Below, in pieces: positions 1-9,540 of a DNA stretch of 64,000 nucleotides. The stretch spans positions 1 through 64,000 of the forward strand of contig CALWPP010000005.1 of NCBI GenBank assembly GCA_944383455.1, given 5' to 3'. The stretch is from an uncultured Peptostreptococcaceae bacterium (GTDB taxonomy: Bacteria > Bacillota > Clostridia > Peptostreptococcales > Peptostreptococcaceae). The position numbers were made by a program, and so were the translations under genes. The notes beneath the pieces were generated by a model that was not told the origin of the DNA, made no database searches, and was given only the letters and a program-made list of their open reading frames with translations. Positions within the stretch are counted from its first letter, which is position 1. Every line of letters begins with the position of its first letter.

Positions 1-204
1 GCAGCAGAAAATATAAGAGAAAGTATATCAGAAATATCAGCAGTAGTCCAAACAAACTCAGCAACAGCAGAGGAAAGCTCAGCAGCAAGTGAAGAGTTAA
101 GTGGACAATCACAAGTACTAAAAGATTTAGTAAGTGGATTTACATTAAGAGAAGGATTTGATTCTTCAACTAACGGTAATGCTAGCTTAGACTTTAACTT
201 TTAA
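1..204 (+). CDS. Methyl-accepting chemotaxis protein, C-terminal end (partial)
   Basis: The window opens inside a reading frame whose last 67 codons read as the end of a chemotaxis receptor signalling domain: Ala/Ser/Glu-rich helix with ISEISAVVQTNSATAEESSA followed by ASEELSGQSQVLKDLV. This is the C-terminal helix of the cytoplasmic four-helix bundle that carries methylation-type glutamates and docks CheW/CheA indirectly. The 5-prime part, including any sensor and membrane segments, lies outside the window, so the ligand cannot be judged. A rho-independent terminator follows directly. Family assignment is secure; the role implies a chemotactic or pilus-coupled signalling system elsewhere in the genome. 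Confidence 0.9.
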   Translation, partial: AAENIRESISEISAVVQTNSATAEESSAASEELSGQSQVLKDLVSGFTLREGFDSSTNGNASLDFNF

Positions 205-207
205 TAT

Positions 208-240
208 AAAAGGAGTATAGAAAAATCTATACTCCTTTTT
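208..240 (+). terminator. Rho-independent terminator of the chemotaxis receptor gene
   Basis: A 13-bp inverted repeat AAAAGGAGTATAG / CTATACTCCTTTT with a 6-nt loop, ending in a T run, 4 nt after the stop codon. Confidence 0.9.
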
Positions 241-325
241 ACATATAAACTTAAATTATAAAAATTATTAATAGGATAAAAATTTTAAAATTACAAAATA
301 TAAAAGTATGTATTTGGAGGTAAAA

Positions 326-1684
326 ATGAAAAATTTTAAATACGTACTTTTTATTTTTTTGCTTATAATATCAATATTTGATGAAATTTTATTTTATGAT
401 ATAAAAGATAGATTATTATCTAATATAAATAAAGCAAGTATATATTTAAAAGTAGATGAACAAAGTCTTAAAATAGAAGATAAAGATTTAACTATAAATA
501 TAAAAATACCTTCTATTTATTATAAAGACAATAAAGATGTAGAAAGGCATATAAACTCTTATTTAAGAAATGAAATAAATAGCTTTACAAATATAAAAAG
601 ACAATCAAATAGACTTAATTTAGATAAAACATATAAAACTATAAATATAGATTATCATATACCTTTTAAAAATAAAGATATATTAAATATTGTTGTATAC
701 AAAGAATTAATTGAAAAAGACAATAAGATAAATTTGTATAAAAATAGTTATGTGTTTGATTTAAGAAGTGGACAAAGAATTTATTTAAATCATTTTATTA
801 ATAATGAAGAAAAGATTTTTCGCAATATAGAAAATCATATAAAAAGTTATATTAAAGAAAATAATTTAGATGTTGACTTATCTATGATAAAAATAAGTAA
901 AGATACAAGTTATGAAATATCCGACAATAGTATAAATATAAATTTTAATCCTTATAAAACTACTTATAAAAAAGAATTTTATGAATTTAATATTCCTTAT
1001 GATTTATTTAAGTCTAATACTAAATCAATAAAAAGTAATAAAATAGAAGCTAACATTGATACCCAAACAATAACAAAAGATACTAAATATTTAAGTAGTG
1101 TTATTAATATACCAATAATAATTATAGATGATAAAGATTTTCAAAAAACTATAAACGATAAAATAACTACTGATATTATGAGTTTTTACAATACTACTGA
1201 AGAAGAAATTAAAAATTTTTATGTTGATATATTATACGGAGATACTAAGTTTTTAGCTAATGTTGACTATAAGGTCAAAAAAAATTCTGATGGAGTTATT
1301 AGTATCTTAATAAATTATTATAAATATAGTGGTGGAGCTCATGGATTATATGAAGATATTTCATATAATATAGATACAAAGAAAAAAGAGTTTTTATATT
1401 TTGATGATTTATTTGAAAAAAATTCTAACTATAAAGAAATAATAGAAGAGCAAATAAGACAAAATATAATAAATTTAGAAAAAGAAAACTCTGAAAATAT
1501 TGGTATATATAATTTTAAGGAGTTAAATGAAAATCAAAAGTTTTATATTGAAGATGATAATTTAGTTTTATATTTTGATTTATATGATATTGGTCCATAT
1601 TCTTTAGGAATACCATCATTTAAAATAAATATATCAAAAATAAAAGATATATTAAAAGATGAATATATAGGATTTTTCAAATAA
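326..1684 (+). CDS. Membrane-anchored or exported RsiV-like protein with duplicated DUF4163/DUF3298 modules
   Basis: A 452-residue protein with an N-terminal hydrophobic segment (about residues 4-24) and a long extracytoplasmic part. The ectodomain looks internally duplicated: two beta-rich segments of about 200 residues, each starting with a DUF4163-like stretch (near residues 40-150 and 255-340) and ending in a DUF3298-like stretch. The second copy has the GGAHG motif (near residue 337) typical of the DUF3298 domain shared by RsiV anti-sigma factors and PdaC-type proteins. No anti-sigma or deacetylase domain is visible, so function is unassigned; binding of lysozyme or cell-wall ligands is known for relatives. 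The ATG at 326 is chosen because GGAGG at 316-320 precedes it; the in-frame ATG at 308 has no ribosome site. Confidence 0.8.
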   Translation: MKNFKYVLFIFLLIISIFDEILFYDIKDRLLSNINKASIYLKVDEQSLKIEDKDLTINIKIPSIYYKDNKDVERHINSYLRNEINSFTNIKRQSNRLNLDKTYKTINIDYHIPFKNKDILNIVVYKELIEKDNKINLYKNSYVFDLRSGQRIYLNHFINNEEKIFRNIENHIKSYIKENNLDVDLSMIKISKDTSYEISDNSININFNPYKTTYKKEFYEFNIPYDLFKSNTKSIKSNKIEANIDTQTITKDTKYLSSVINIPIIIIDDKDFQKTINDKITTDIMSFYNTTEEEIKNFYVDILYGDTKFLANVDYKVKKNSDGVISILINYYKYSGGAHGLYEDISYNIDTKKKEFLYFDDLFEKNSNYKEIIEEQIRQNIINLEKENSENIGIYNFKELNENQKFYIEDDNLVLYFDLYDIGPYSLGIPSFKINISKIKDILKDEYIGFFK

Positions 1685-1710
1685 AAAACAAGTAATTCTA
1701 CTTGTTTTTT
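1683..1710. terminator. Bidirectional terminator between convergent genes
   Basis: Stem AAAAAACAAGTA / TACTTGTTTTTT with loop ATTC. It has A runs on one side and T runs on the other, so it can end transcription from both the RsiV-like gene (+) and the transglutaminase-SLH gene (-), whose stop codon it overlaps. Confidence 0.85.
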
Positions 1711-3212
1711 ATTCTATTTAACATAACTATTGCCTCAGCTCTAGTAACTAGTCTTTGAGGTTTTAAAGTATTATCACTGTAGCCACCAATATAATTATTT
1801 TTTAATGCTCCTTCAACACTAGCTCTATAATCAGGAGATATATTATGCCAATCATCATAAGCAAATATTTTATTTAAATTAGTATCAGCATTTGAATTGA
1901 TATTAGTAAGGATTTTTGCTACTTCTTCTCTAGTAATATCATCTTCTGGATTAAAGAAATTACCATCACCTTCAATATAACCAAATTTAATAGCATTCAT
2001 TATATCATTATAGTACCAACTATTTTTAGGTACATCTAAAAATGATATATTTTCGTTTTGGTTATTATCTTTTATAGTATCTGAATTTATATTAAATACC
2101 TCATTTACTATTTTTATAAATTCAGCTTTTGTTATTGTGTTATTAGGTCTTAAAGTATTATCACTATATCCTTTTTGTAAGAATAATTTTAAATCTTCCT
2201 TAGCCCAATGATTACTTATATCAACTATACCTAAAATAGGAGTAGATATTTCTGGCTTAGAAGGGTTATTTTGAATTGGATGATTTTCTGGGTCAAATGA
2301 ATCTTTAGCTATTTTGTATTTGTTATTAAATTCAGGTGTAGTAAATTTAGTATCTCTTTTATGGTCTTTGTCAAATTCCTCTGAATTTTTAAGGAAGTAC
2401 TTATAACTAATAGAATTTTTTGTAGTTAGATTTTCATCCCAAGTATTATCTATGTTGTACCATTTATTATTTATCTTAACTATATTCCATCCATGTGCTT
2501 GATTTTTGCTATATCCTGAAATAACTCTAACATCAACACCAAGTTCTTTTAGCATTTTATAAGTAAGAGATGCAAAACCTTGACAAACCACATTTTCTTT
2601 AATTATTGCATCATATGCAGTATAGCGAGTTAATGATTTATCATAATCTATATTTTGAACTATATAATCGTGAACTGCTTTAATTTTTTCGTAATCACTA
2701 GCATCATAAACATTTAATTTATCTAAAACTGACTTAACTTTTTTGTCAACTTCAAGTTCTTGTTTATAAGTTGATAAGTATTTTATAGATATTTCAAATT
2801 CAACATAATTAGTCTTTTTAAAGTACTTAGAAGAAGTTGAACTTAAGTGCCAATAAAGATAATCTCCTTCACTAGAGCTACCAGAATTATTAGAAAAAAC
2901 TAATTCAAATAAATCATTATACATTCCATTATAATATTCTTGATTTATACCTATTTTTATAAAACTTTCTCTTTTTACCATTTGACTACTTAAAAACTTA
3001 CTAGCATCATTTAAGTTATCAAATACATGAACAACATCTTTAGATTTATTTATTGATTTTTTGTTTGATGAAAATTCTGTGCTTTTTTCATCTAAACTAT
3101 GTAAATTATTTTCTATCTTATGTAATGTTTCATTATTTTCATATCCATTAATAAGACCTACATTACTTAAAAATAAGCTTAATGTAAGAATTATTGATAG
3201 TATTTTTTTCAT
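1698..3212 (-). CDS. Secreted transglutaminase-like protein with three SLH domains
   Basis: A 504-residue exported protein. Residues 1-25 form a signal peptide (MKKILSIILTLSLFLS). The middle (about 165-275) is a transglutaminase-like/CYK3-type papain fold: the catalytic Cys lies in NVVCQG (near 208), His in QAHGW (near 240), Asp in NIDNTWDE (near 255). Three SLH domains follow (about 333-375, 393-440 and 455-500) with repeated patterns such as SDNTLRPNN..TKAEF and TRAEAIVML; SLH domains bind pyruvylated secondary wall polymer, so the enzyme should be tethered to the wall. It may cross-link or hydrolyse wall proteins, but the substrate is not evident. It is transcribed away from the amidase-SLH gene and shares their anchoring module. 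Confidence 0.9.
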   Translation of the reverse strand: MKKILSIILTLSLFLSNVGLINGYENNETLHKIENNLHSLDEKSTEFSSNKKSINKSKDVVHVFDNLNDASKFLSSQMVKRESFIKIGINQEYYNGMYNDLFELVFSNNSGSSSEGDYLYWHLSSTSSKYFKKTNYVEFEISIKYLSTYKQELEVDKKVKSVLDKLNVYDASDYEKIKAVHDYIVQNIDYDKSLTRYTAYDAIIKENVVCQGFASLTYKMLKELGVDVRVISGYSKNQAHGWNIVKINNKWYNIDNTWDENLTTKNSISYKYFLKNSEEFDKDHKRDTKFTTPEFNNKYKIAKDSFDPENHPIQNNPSKPEISTPILGIVDISNHWAKEDLKLFLQKGYSDNTLRPNNTITKAEFIKIVNEVFNINSDTIKDNNQNENISFLDVPKNSWYYNDIMNAIKFGYIEGDGNFFNPEDDITREEVAKILTNINSNADTNLNKIFAYDDWHNISPDYRASVEGALKNNYIGGYSDNTLKPQRLVTRAEAIVMLNRIKNK

Positions 3213-3406
3213 AAATTCTTATCCCCTAACTATAAATTTTTCTTAAACTACATTATATAATAGAGTCTATAATTACTCAATATAATTTATTAATCATGAA
3301 TATTTGATTAAAATTAGACAAATATATCTATAAAAATACTTAAAAATATATATCTATTATGATAATATTATATATGAATTTAAAAATATGAAAGGGAGGT
3401 ATTTCT

Positions 3407-5155
3407 TTGAAAGTGAATAAGAAAATAAGAAATATACTATCTTTTGGTGTATTTTCAGTTATGTTATTTTCATTTGGCGCAAATATTTCATATGCTAATA
3501 ATAATATAGAAGATGAATTTAACTCTGTTTTAAAAAGATACGAAAATAAAAAAATAGAATTTGAAGATGGTATAGTTTTAGAATTAGGAGAAAAAATTGA
3601 TTTAAAAAAATACAAAGATGTTGAACTTTCAAATAACAAAGTTGCAAAAATAAATAAAGATGGTTATCTCGAAACTTTATCTGAGGGTACGGTTTTTTTA
3701 AGTATAAGAATTAACAATATTGTTTATATAGTCGAAATTTATGTTGATAATAATTTAGACAAGCCTAAAATTGCTAGAAATGATGTTTTAAACAATAAGT
3801 ATAAAGTTTTCATAGATGCAGGTCACGGTGGTTCTGATCCTGGAAGTGTTGCAAATGGAGTGGAAGAAGCAGATCTTAATTTAGCTGTTGCAAAGCTTGT
3901 AAAAGAAAAATTAAATCAAAGAGGAATAGATGTGTTAATGAGTAGGGAAACTGATATTTTTTACTCTTTAGGACAAAGAGGGGAGATGTCTAATAATTAT
4001 GACCCTGACGTTTTTGTTTCTATTCATCACAATTCAGCATCAAGTAGTGCATATGGTATAGAGAGTTACTATCACTCTAATAAACCACAATTTAAACCTT
4101 TAAGTGATGATATACAAGAAAACTTAATAATTCAAACTAATGGAAAAAGTAGAGGAGTTAAAAATGCTAACTTTTCTGTATTAAGAACTACTTATTCACC
4201 TTCATCTCTTGTTGAATGTGGATTTATAACTAATATAGAAGAGGTAAATAAATTAAAAACTCCAGAATATCAAGAAAAGTTAGCTACTGGAATTGCAGAT
4301 GGTGTAGAAAGGTATTTACTAGATAATATTGTACTTGATAACTCAAACACACAGGTTATAAAAACTGGAACAGTAAATACTGATTGGTTAAATGTAAGAA
4401 AAGGATATGGTAGTGATTATGAAGTCTTAGGAAGTATTCCAAAAGGTTCTACTGTTGAAATAGTTGGAGAAAGAAATGGATGGTATAAAATAAAATATAA
4501 TTCTAGATTTGGATATGTATCGTCTAATTATGTAACAATTAGTGAAGATAAGCATCCGGTTGTTGAAAATCCTGATAACAATGAAAATCAAAAGCCAGAA
4601 AATCCACCAGTTAATCCAGATAATAAACCAACAAATCCTGAAATTAAATTAACTGATATAGATAGTCACTGGGCAAAAGAATCTATAATTGATTTTGTAT
4701 CAAAAGGAATTTTAAATGGATATGAAGACAATACATTTAAACCAGATAACTCTATAACTAGAGCAGAGTTTGTTAAAATAGTTAATAAAGTTTTTGGATT
4801 TAGTGAAGTTTCTGAAGTTAAATTTACTGATGTAAATGAAAATGACTGGTATTATAATGAACTTCAAATAGCTTCAAAGCAGGGATATATAAATGGATAT
4901 GAGGACAACACATTTAGACCAAATAGCCAAATAACTAGACAAGAGGCAGCTTCTATAATTTCTAATATACTTAAGATTTCAGGAGATGGAAACTTAGATT
5001 TCGCTGATAAGGATAGCATAGGTGATTGGGCAAAAAGTTCAGTTGATGCCTTAAATGATAATAAAATAATGGGTGGTTATGAAGATAATACATTTAGACC
5101 AAATAATAATATGACAAGGGCTGAGGCTGTTGTTACATTAAGTAGGCTTAAATAA
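3407..5155 (+). CDS. N-acetylmuramoyl-L-alanine amidase with SH3b and three SLH domains
   Basis: A 582-residue secreted peptidoglycan hydrolase that cleaves the MurNAc-L-Ala bond. Order: signal peptide (1-28), a short beta-rich N-terminal module, zinc amidase (Amidase_3, about 133-305), bacterial SH3 domain (about 320-378), an Asn/Pro-rich linker and three SLH domains (about 412-580). Zinc ligands are visible as His in DAGHGG, Glu in VEEAD and His in SIHHNS, with the catalytic Glu in LVECGFIT, so it looks active. The TTG at 3407 is the start because GGGAGG at 3394-3399 precedes it by 7 nt. It is wall-anchored through the SLH domains like its neighbours, and the pattern fits cell separation or wall turnover. 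Confidence 0.93.
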   Translation: MKVNKKIRNILSFGVFSVMLFSFGANISYANNNIEDEFNSVLKRYENKKIEFEDGIVLELGEKIDLKKYKDVELSNNKVAKINKDGYLETLSEGTVFLSIRINNIVYIVEIYVDNNLDKPKIARNDVLNNKYKVFIDAGHGGSDPGSVANGVEEADLNLAVAKLVKEKLNQRGIDVLMSRETDIFYSLGQRGEMSNNYDPDVFVSIHHNSASSSAYGIESYYHSNKPQFKPLSDDIQENLIIQTNGKSRGVKNANFSVLRTTYSPSSLVECGFITNIEEVNKLKTPEYQEKLATGIADGVERYLLDNIVLDNSNTQVIKTGTVNTDWLNVRKGYGSDYEVLGSIPKGSTVEIVGERNGWYKIKYNSRFGYVSSNYVTISEDKHPVVENPDNNENQKPENPPVNPDNKPTNPEIKLTDIDSHWAKESIIDFVSKGILNGYEDNTFKPDNSITRAEFVKIVNKVFGFSEVSEVKFTDVNENDWYYNELQIASKQGYINGYEDNTFRPNSQITRQEAASIISNILKISGDGNLDFADKDSIGDWAKSSVDALNDNKIMGGYEDNTFRPNNNMTRAEAVVTLSRLK

Positions 5156-5159
5156 TTTT

Positions 5160-5185
5160 GACTAGATTTTTTATCTAGTCTTTTT
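5160..5185 (+). terminator. Terminator of the amidase-SLH gene
   Basis: Stem GACTAGA / TCTAGTC with a T-rich loop and T run, 5 nt after the stop codon. Confidence 0.85.
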
Positions 5186-5238
5186 AATTGGTTATACAAT
5201 ATTTTATTTAGGGTTATATTTTTGGTATATTATAGAGG

Positions 5239-5267
5239 TTACATTATGTAATATATTGTTATATAAT
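5239..5267 (+). promoter_or_regulatory. Probable sigma-A promoter of the GHL10-SLH and secA2 genes
   Basis: TTACAT (5239-5244) and TATAAT (5262-5267) with 17 nt between them, 51 nt upstream of the TTG start of the next gene. Confidence 0.55.
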
Positions 5268-5317
5268 ATTAGTTGTTAATTATGATTATAAAAAATTTTT
5301 TATCGGAGGGAATATAG

Positions 5318-7045
5318 TTGAGGAGATTATTATCTTTAATATTTAGTTTTATATTAGTTTTTTCAAATTGTTTTATAAATAGCTCATACGCATATGAGAG
5401 AGATAGTATGCAAGGAGCTTGGATAACTACAGTTTACAATTCAGACTGGCCAAAAGTAAAAGGAAATATAAATGCTCAAAAACAAGAAATGATAAATATA
5501 CTTGATACATTAAAACAAACTGGAATTAATACAATTATGTTTCAAGTTAGAACTCAGGGAGATGCATTATATAAATCAAATATAAATCCTTGGTCAAGTG
5601 TATTAACTGGTACCCAAGGAAAAGACCCAGGGTATGACCCATTACAATTTGTAATAGAAGAAGCTCATAAAAGAAATATGAAAGTTCACGCTTGGTTAAA
5701 TCCATATAGAGTTACTACTAGCGGAACTGACTTAAATGTATTAAGTAAAAATCATCAAGCAAGAAAAAATCCATCTTGGGTTTTAACTCATAATAATAAA
5801 CTTTACTTTAATCCAGAGTTAGAAGAAGTTAAAAACCATATAGTTGAGACTGTTGCTGAAATAGTTAACAACTATGATATTGATGGAATACATTTTGATG
5901 ATTATTTTTATCCATCAGGATATCCACTACCACAAGGTGAAAATAAAGATGGTATAGTTGCTAATTCAAGAAGAAATCATATAACAGATATGATAAATAG
6001 AGTAAATCAAAAAATAAAGTCTATAAAAAGTGATGTAGAATTTGGAATAAGTCCATCAGGTATATGGAAAAATAATAGAAATGATTCAAATGGTTCTAAT
6101 ACTAATGGAAAAGAAAGTTATTACTCAGATTATGCAGATACTAGACTTTGGGTAAAACAAAATATGATAGACTATATAGTTCCTCAGATATATTGGGAAA
6201 CTGGTCATAAATCTGCTGATTATGAAACTTTAGTAAAATGGTGGAATGATGTAGCTTATGGAACTAATGTTGACCTTTATATAGGACACGGAATATATAA
6301 AGATGAAGTTTCTGTACAAATAGATAAGCAACTTGAAATAGCATCAAAATATGAAAATGTTGATGGAAGTATATACTATACTACTAGAGATATATTAAAT
6401 AATAGACAAGGTGCTAAAGATAAAATAAAATCGTTTTTAGACAATTATAATAATACAAACGATAATTCAGATGATAATAATACTAATGATGACAATATAA
6501 ATAGCGAAGGAAACCAAATATTAAATGACATAAATAATCACTGGGCAAAAGAGAGTATATTATTATTTTTAAATAATGGATTTGTTGGAGGGTATGAGGA
6601 TAATACTTTTAAGCCTGATAATCAAATAACTCGTGCAGAATTTGTAAAATTAATAAATAAAGTTTATAATCTTACAAATTCAAGTGGAAAAGTTTTTGAT
6701 GATACAATAAATCACTGGGCAAAGAATGAGATAGATATTGCTTACACAAATAAAGTTGCAAGTGGGAAAAGTGAAAATGAATTTAGACCAGATGATTTTA
6801 TAACTAGAGAAGAAGCTGTTAGTATGATTTCTAATATCGAAAAAATTTGGGATGAAAATACTGATAAAGTAGACAATTATACTGATGGATACAAAGTATC
6901 TAGTTGGGCAAAATCTTCAGTTGAAGCAAGTATTGAAAAAGGTTATTTAGGTGGTTATAGTGATAATACCATAAGACCAAAAAATAACTTAACTCGTGCT
7001 GAAGCTGTTGTAATGCTACAAAGAACTATGAATAAATCTAACTAA
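5318..7045 (+). CDS. Secreted GHL10 (DUF187) glycosidase-like protein with three SLH domains
   Basis: A 575-residue exported protein: signal peptide (1-26, ending near SSYAYE), a glycosyl-hydrolase-like family 10 TIM barrel (about 30-365) beginning MQGAWITTVYNSDWP and containing DGIHFDDYFYP and GISPSGIWKN, a low-complexity Asn/Asp linker (about 375-402) and three SLH domains to the C-terminus. GHL10 proteins include YngK-type enzymes acting on wall or biofilm glycans; the acidic residues in HFDDYF fit a retaining active site. The TTG start at 5318 follows CGGAGGG. It ends 17 nt before secA2, so the two genes are probably one operon, linking wall-anchored substrates with their exporter. Confidence 0.9.
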   Translation: MRRLLSLIFSFILVFSNCFINSSYAYERDSMQGAWITTVYNSDWPKVKGNINAQKQEMINILDTLKQTGINTIMFQVRTQGDALYKSNINPWSSVLTGTQGKDPGYDPLQFVIEEAHKRNMKVHAWLNPYRVTTSGTDLNVLSKNHQARKNPSWVLTHNNKLYFNPELEEVKNHIVETVAEIVNNYDIDGIHFDDYFYPSGYPLPQGENKDGIVANSRRNHITDMINRVNQKIKSIKSDVEFGISPSGIWKNNRNDSNGSNTNGKESYYSDYADTRLWVKQNMIDYIVPQIYWETGHKSADYETLVKWWNDVAYGTNVDLYIGHGIYKDEVSVQIDKQLEIASKYENVDGSIYYTTRDILNNRQGAKDKIKSFLDNYNNTNDNSDDNNTNDDNINSEGNQILNDINNHWAKESILLFLNNGFVGGYEDNTFKPDNQITRAEFVKLINKVYNLTNSSGKVFDDTINHWAKNEIDIAYTNKVASGKSENEFRPDDFITREEAVSMISNIEKIWDENTDKVDNYTDGYKVSSWAKSSVEASIEKGYLGGYSDNTIRPKNNLTRAEAVVMLQRTMNKSN

Positions 7046-7062
7046 GGAAATGGATTGATATA

Positions 7063-9378
7063 ATGAGTATATTAGACAATATATTAAATTTAGATAGAAA
7101 AGAGCTTAAAGAATTAAATAAAATAGTAGATAAAATAGAAAGCTTAGAAAGTGAAATTTCTAAGCTTTCTGATAATGAACTTAAAGAAAAGACTCACTAC
7201 TTTAAAGAAAAACTAAAAGACGGACAAACTCTTGATGATATTTTGGTTGAAGCTTTTGCTGTTGTTAGAGAGGTTTCAAAAAGGGTTTTGAATATGAAAC
7301 AATATAGAGTCCAACTTATGGGAGGAGTTGTACTTCATCAATCTAAAATAGCTCAAATGAAAACTGGTGAAGGAAAAACTCTAGTTGGAGTTGCTCCAGT
7401 ATATTTAAATGCTTTAACTGGAAAGGGAGTTCATGTTGTTACAGTAAATGATTATCTTGCAAAGCGTGATAAAGAATTAATGGAACCAATTTTTAATTTT
7501 TTAGGGCTTACAGTAGGTGTTATTCTTCATGGTCAAAAACCAGATGAAAGAAGAAAAGAATATAGTTGTGATATAACTTATGGGACTAATAATGAATTTG
7601 GATTTGATTACCTAAAAGACAATATGGTAATGGATAAAGATGAAATGGTTCAAAGAGGATTAAATTTTGCTATAGTTGATGAAATTGACTCTATTTTAAT
7701 TGACGAAGCTAGAACACCTCTTATAATTTCTGGTCAAATAAGTCTTGATGAAAAAGCGTTTAGAGTTGCTAATGTTTTTATTAAGATGTTACTTCCTGAA
7801 GATTATGAATACAAAGAAAAAGAAAAGCAAGTACATTTAACTGATAGTGGGATAGAAAAAGCAGAAAGATTTTATAATGTAAAAAATCTTATGGATTTAG
7901 AAAATATGTCTATTTATCATCATATAAATCAAGCTCTAAAAGCTGATGTAGTTATGAGAAGAGATGTTGATTATGTTGTAAAAGACGATTCAGTAGAACT
8001 AATTGATGAATTTACTGGTAGAGTAATGGAGGGAAGAAGATTTTCAGAAGGTCTTCATCAGGCAATAGAAGCTAAAGAAGATGTAGAAATAAAAAACGAA
8101 TCAAAGACTTTAGCTACTATAACTTATCAAAATTACTTTAGAATGTATGATAAATTATCTGGAATGACTGGTACTGCAAAAACTGAAGAAGCTGAATTTG
8201 AAGCTATCTATAGAATGAATGTTGTTGAAATACCAACTAACAAACCAGTAATAAGAAAAGACTTAGATGAGAAAGTTTATGTAAATGAAGTAGAAAAGTT
8301 TAAGGCAATAGTTTTAGAAGTGGAAAAAGTCTATAATGAGACGAAGCAACCTATACTAATTGGAACATCGTCAATAAAAAAATCGGAAATACTTTCATAT
8401 TTATTAAGTTTAAAAAATATACCTCACAACGTCTTAAATGCAAAAAATCACGAAAAAGAAGCAAATATAGTAAAAGATGCAGGTCAGTTAGGTGCTGTAA
8501 CTGTTGCTACAAATATGGCAGGTCGTGGTACTGATATAAAACTTGGAGAGGGTGTAGCTGAACTTGGTGGACTTTATGTAATAGGTAGTGAAAAAAACGA
8601 AAACAGAAGAGTCGATGACCAATTAAAGGGACGTTCGGGTCGTCAAGGTGACCCAGGAAAATCAATATTTTATGTTAGTTTAGAAGATAGTTTAATAAGA
8701 AATTATGGGAGTCACAAAATAGAAAAGATTGCATCGAAAATAAATAGTGAAAAAGAATTAGTACATAAAGATTTTCCAAAATTAATTAGAAATGCTCAAA
8801 TTGCTCTAGAGTCTACAAATTTTGAAATAAGAAAACAAGTTTTAAAGTATGATGATGTTATGAATAATCAAAGAAAATCTATTTATTCAGATAGACAAAA
8901 AGTACTTTTTGATGATGATTGTGTAGATATCGTTTTAAGTATGATAGATAAAACAATAAAGTATGCTTTTGATAATTATATATCAGTTGAAGAAAAAGAA
9001 AGTGAAATTTATTATGTGAAAGATGAGTATATAGATTTTATAAAGAATTTATTTGATATAAAAGAGTTATATATTAATGATAAAGATATAAATGAAATTT
9101 TTGATTATACTAAAGAAGTTGTAGTTAATCTGTACAATGAAAAGCTACAAAACAATGAAAATCTAAAAGATTATCAAAAACCACTTATACTTAGTATTAT
9201 TGATAAATATTGGGTTGAACACTTAGACCTTATGGAACAACTTCAAAAATCTGTACCACTTCAAGCTATAGGTCAAAAAGACCCAGTAAAAGTTTATACA
9301 GTTGAAGCTTACGAAATTTTTGATGAAATGAATAGAAACATAATGTATGATTCGTTAAAACATATATTTTGCTTATAA
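7063..9378 (+). CDS. secA2: SecA-family preprotein translocase ATPase, probably accessory SecA2
   Basis: A 771-residue SecA homologue that drives preprotein export through SecYEG. Walker A is MKTGEGKT (near 100) and Walker B/DEAD is VDEIDSILIDEAR (near 205). The preprotein cross-linking domain, second nucleotide fold (MAGRGTDIKL, GRSGRQGDPG) and helical wing follow. It ends in KHIFCL and lacks the C-terminal linker and the zinc-binding SEC-C motif usual in housekeeping SecA. The short tail and the position 17 nt behind SLH-protein genes match the accessory SecA2 of Clostridia that exports S-layer proteins. The alternative is the housekeeping SecA; finding a second, longer secA elsewhere would settle this. 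No accessory SecY is seen nearby. Confidence 0.85.
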   Translation: MSILDNILNLDRKELKELNKIVDKIESLESEISKLSDNELKEKTHYFKEKLKDGQTLDDILVEAFAVVREVSKRVLNMKQYRVQLMGGVVLHQSKIAQMKTGEGKTLVGVAPVYLNALTGKGVHVVTVNDYLAKRDKELMEPIFNFLGLTVGVILHGQKPDERRKEYSCDITYGTNNEFGFDYLKDNMVMDKDEMVQRGLNFAIVDEIDSILIDEARTPLIISGQISLDEKAFRVANVFIKMLLPEDYEYKEKEKQVHLTDSGIEKAERFYNVKNLMDLENMSIYHHINQALKADVVMRRDVDYVVKDDSVELIDEFTGRVMEGRRFSEGLHQAIEAKEDVEIKNESKTLATITYQNYFRMYDKLSGMTGTAKTEEAEFEAIYRMNVVEIPTNKPVIRKDLDEKVYVNEVEKFKAIVLEVEKVYNETKQPILIGTSSIKKSEILSYLLSLKNIPHNVLNAKNHEKEANIVKDAGQLGAVTVATNMAGRGTDIKLGEGVAELGGLYVIGSEKNENRRVDDQLKGRSGRQGDPGKSIFYVSLEDSLIRNYGSHKIEKIASKINSEKELVHKDFPKLIRNAQIALESTNFEIRKQVLKYDDVMNNQRKSIYSDRQKVLFDDDCVDIVLSMIDKTIKYAFDNYISVEEKESEIYYVKDEYIDFIKNLFDIKELYINDKDINEIFDYTKEVVVNLYNEKLQNNENLKDYQKPLILSIIDKYWVEHLDLMEQLQKSVPLQAIGQKDPVKVYTVEAYEIFDEMNRNIMYDSLKHIFCL

Positions 9379-9381
9379 GAT

Positions 9382-9418
9382 AAAATCTAAGGAGTATTTT
9401 TATACTACTTAGATTTTT
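9382..9418 (+). terminator. Terminator of the GHL10-secA2 operon
   Basis: Stem AAAATCTAAG / CTTAGATTTT with T-rich tail, right after the secA2 stop codon. Confidence 0.8.
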
Positions 9419-9540
9419 ATTTATTTTAATCTAATTCTAATTTTTATCTAAATAAATACTAATTAATATTTATTATAATTAAGATATAAGTTGAGATTTT
9501 AAATAAATTAATTATATATATTGTATGGAGGGTTTTATAT

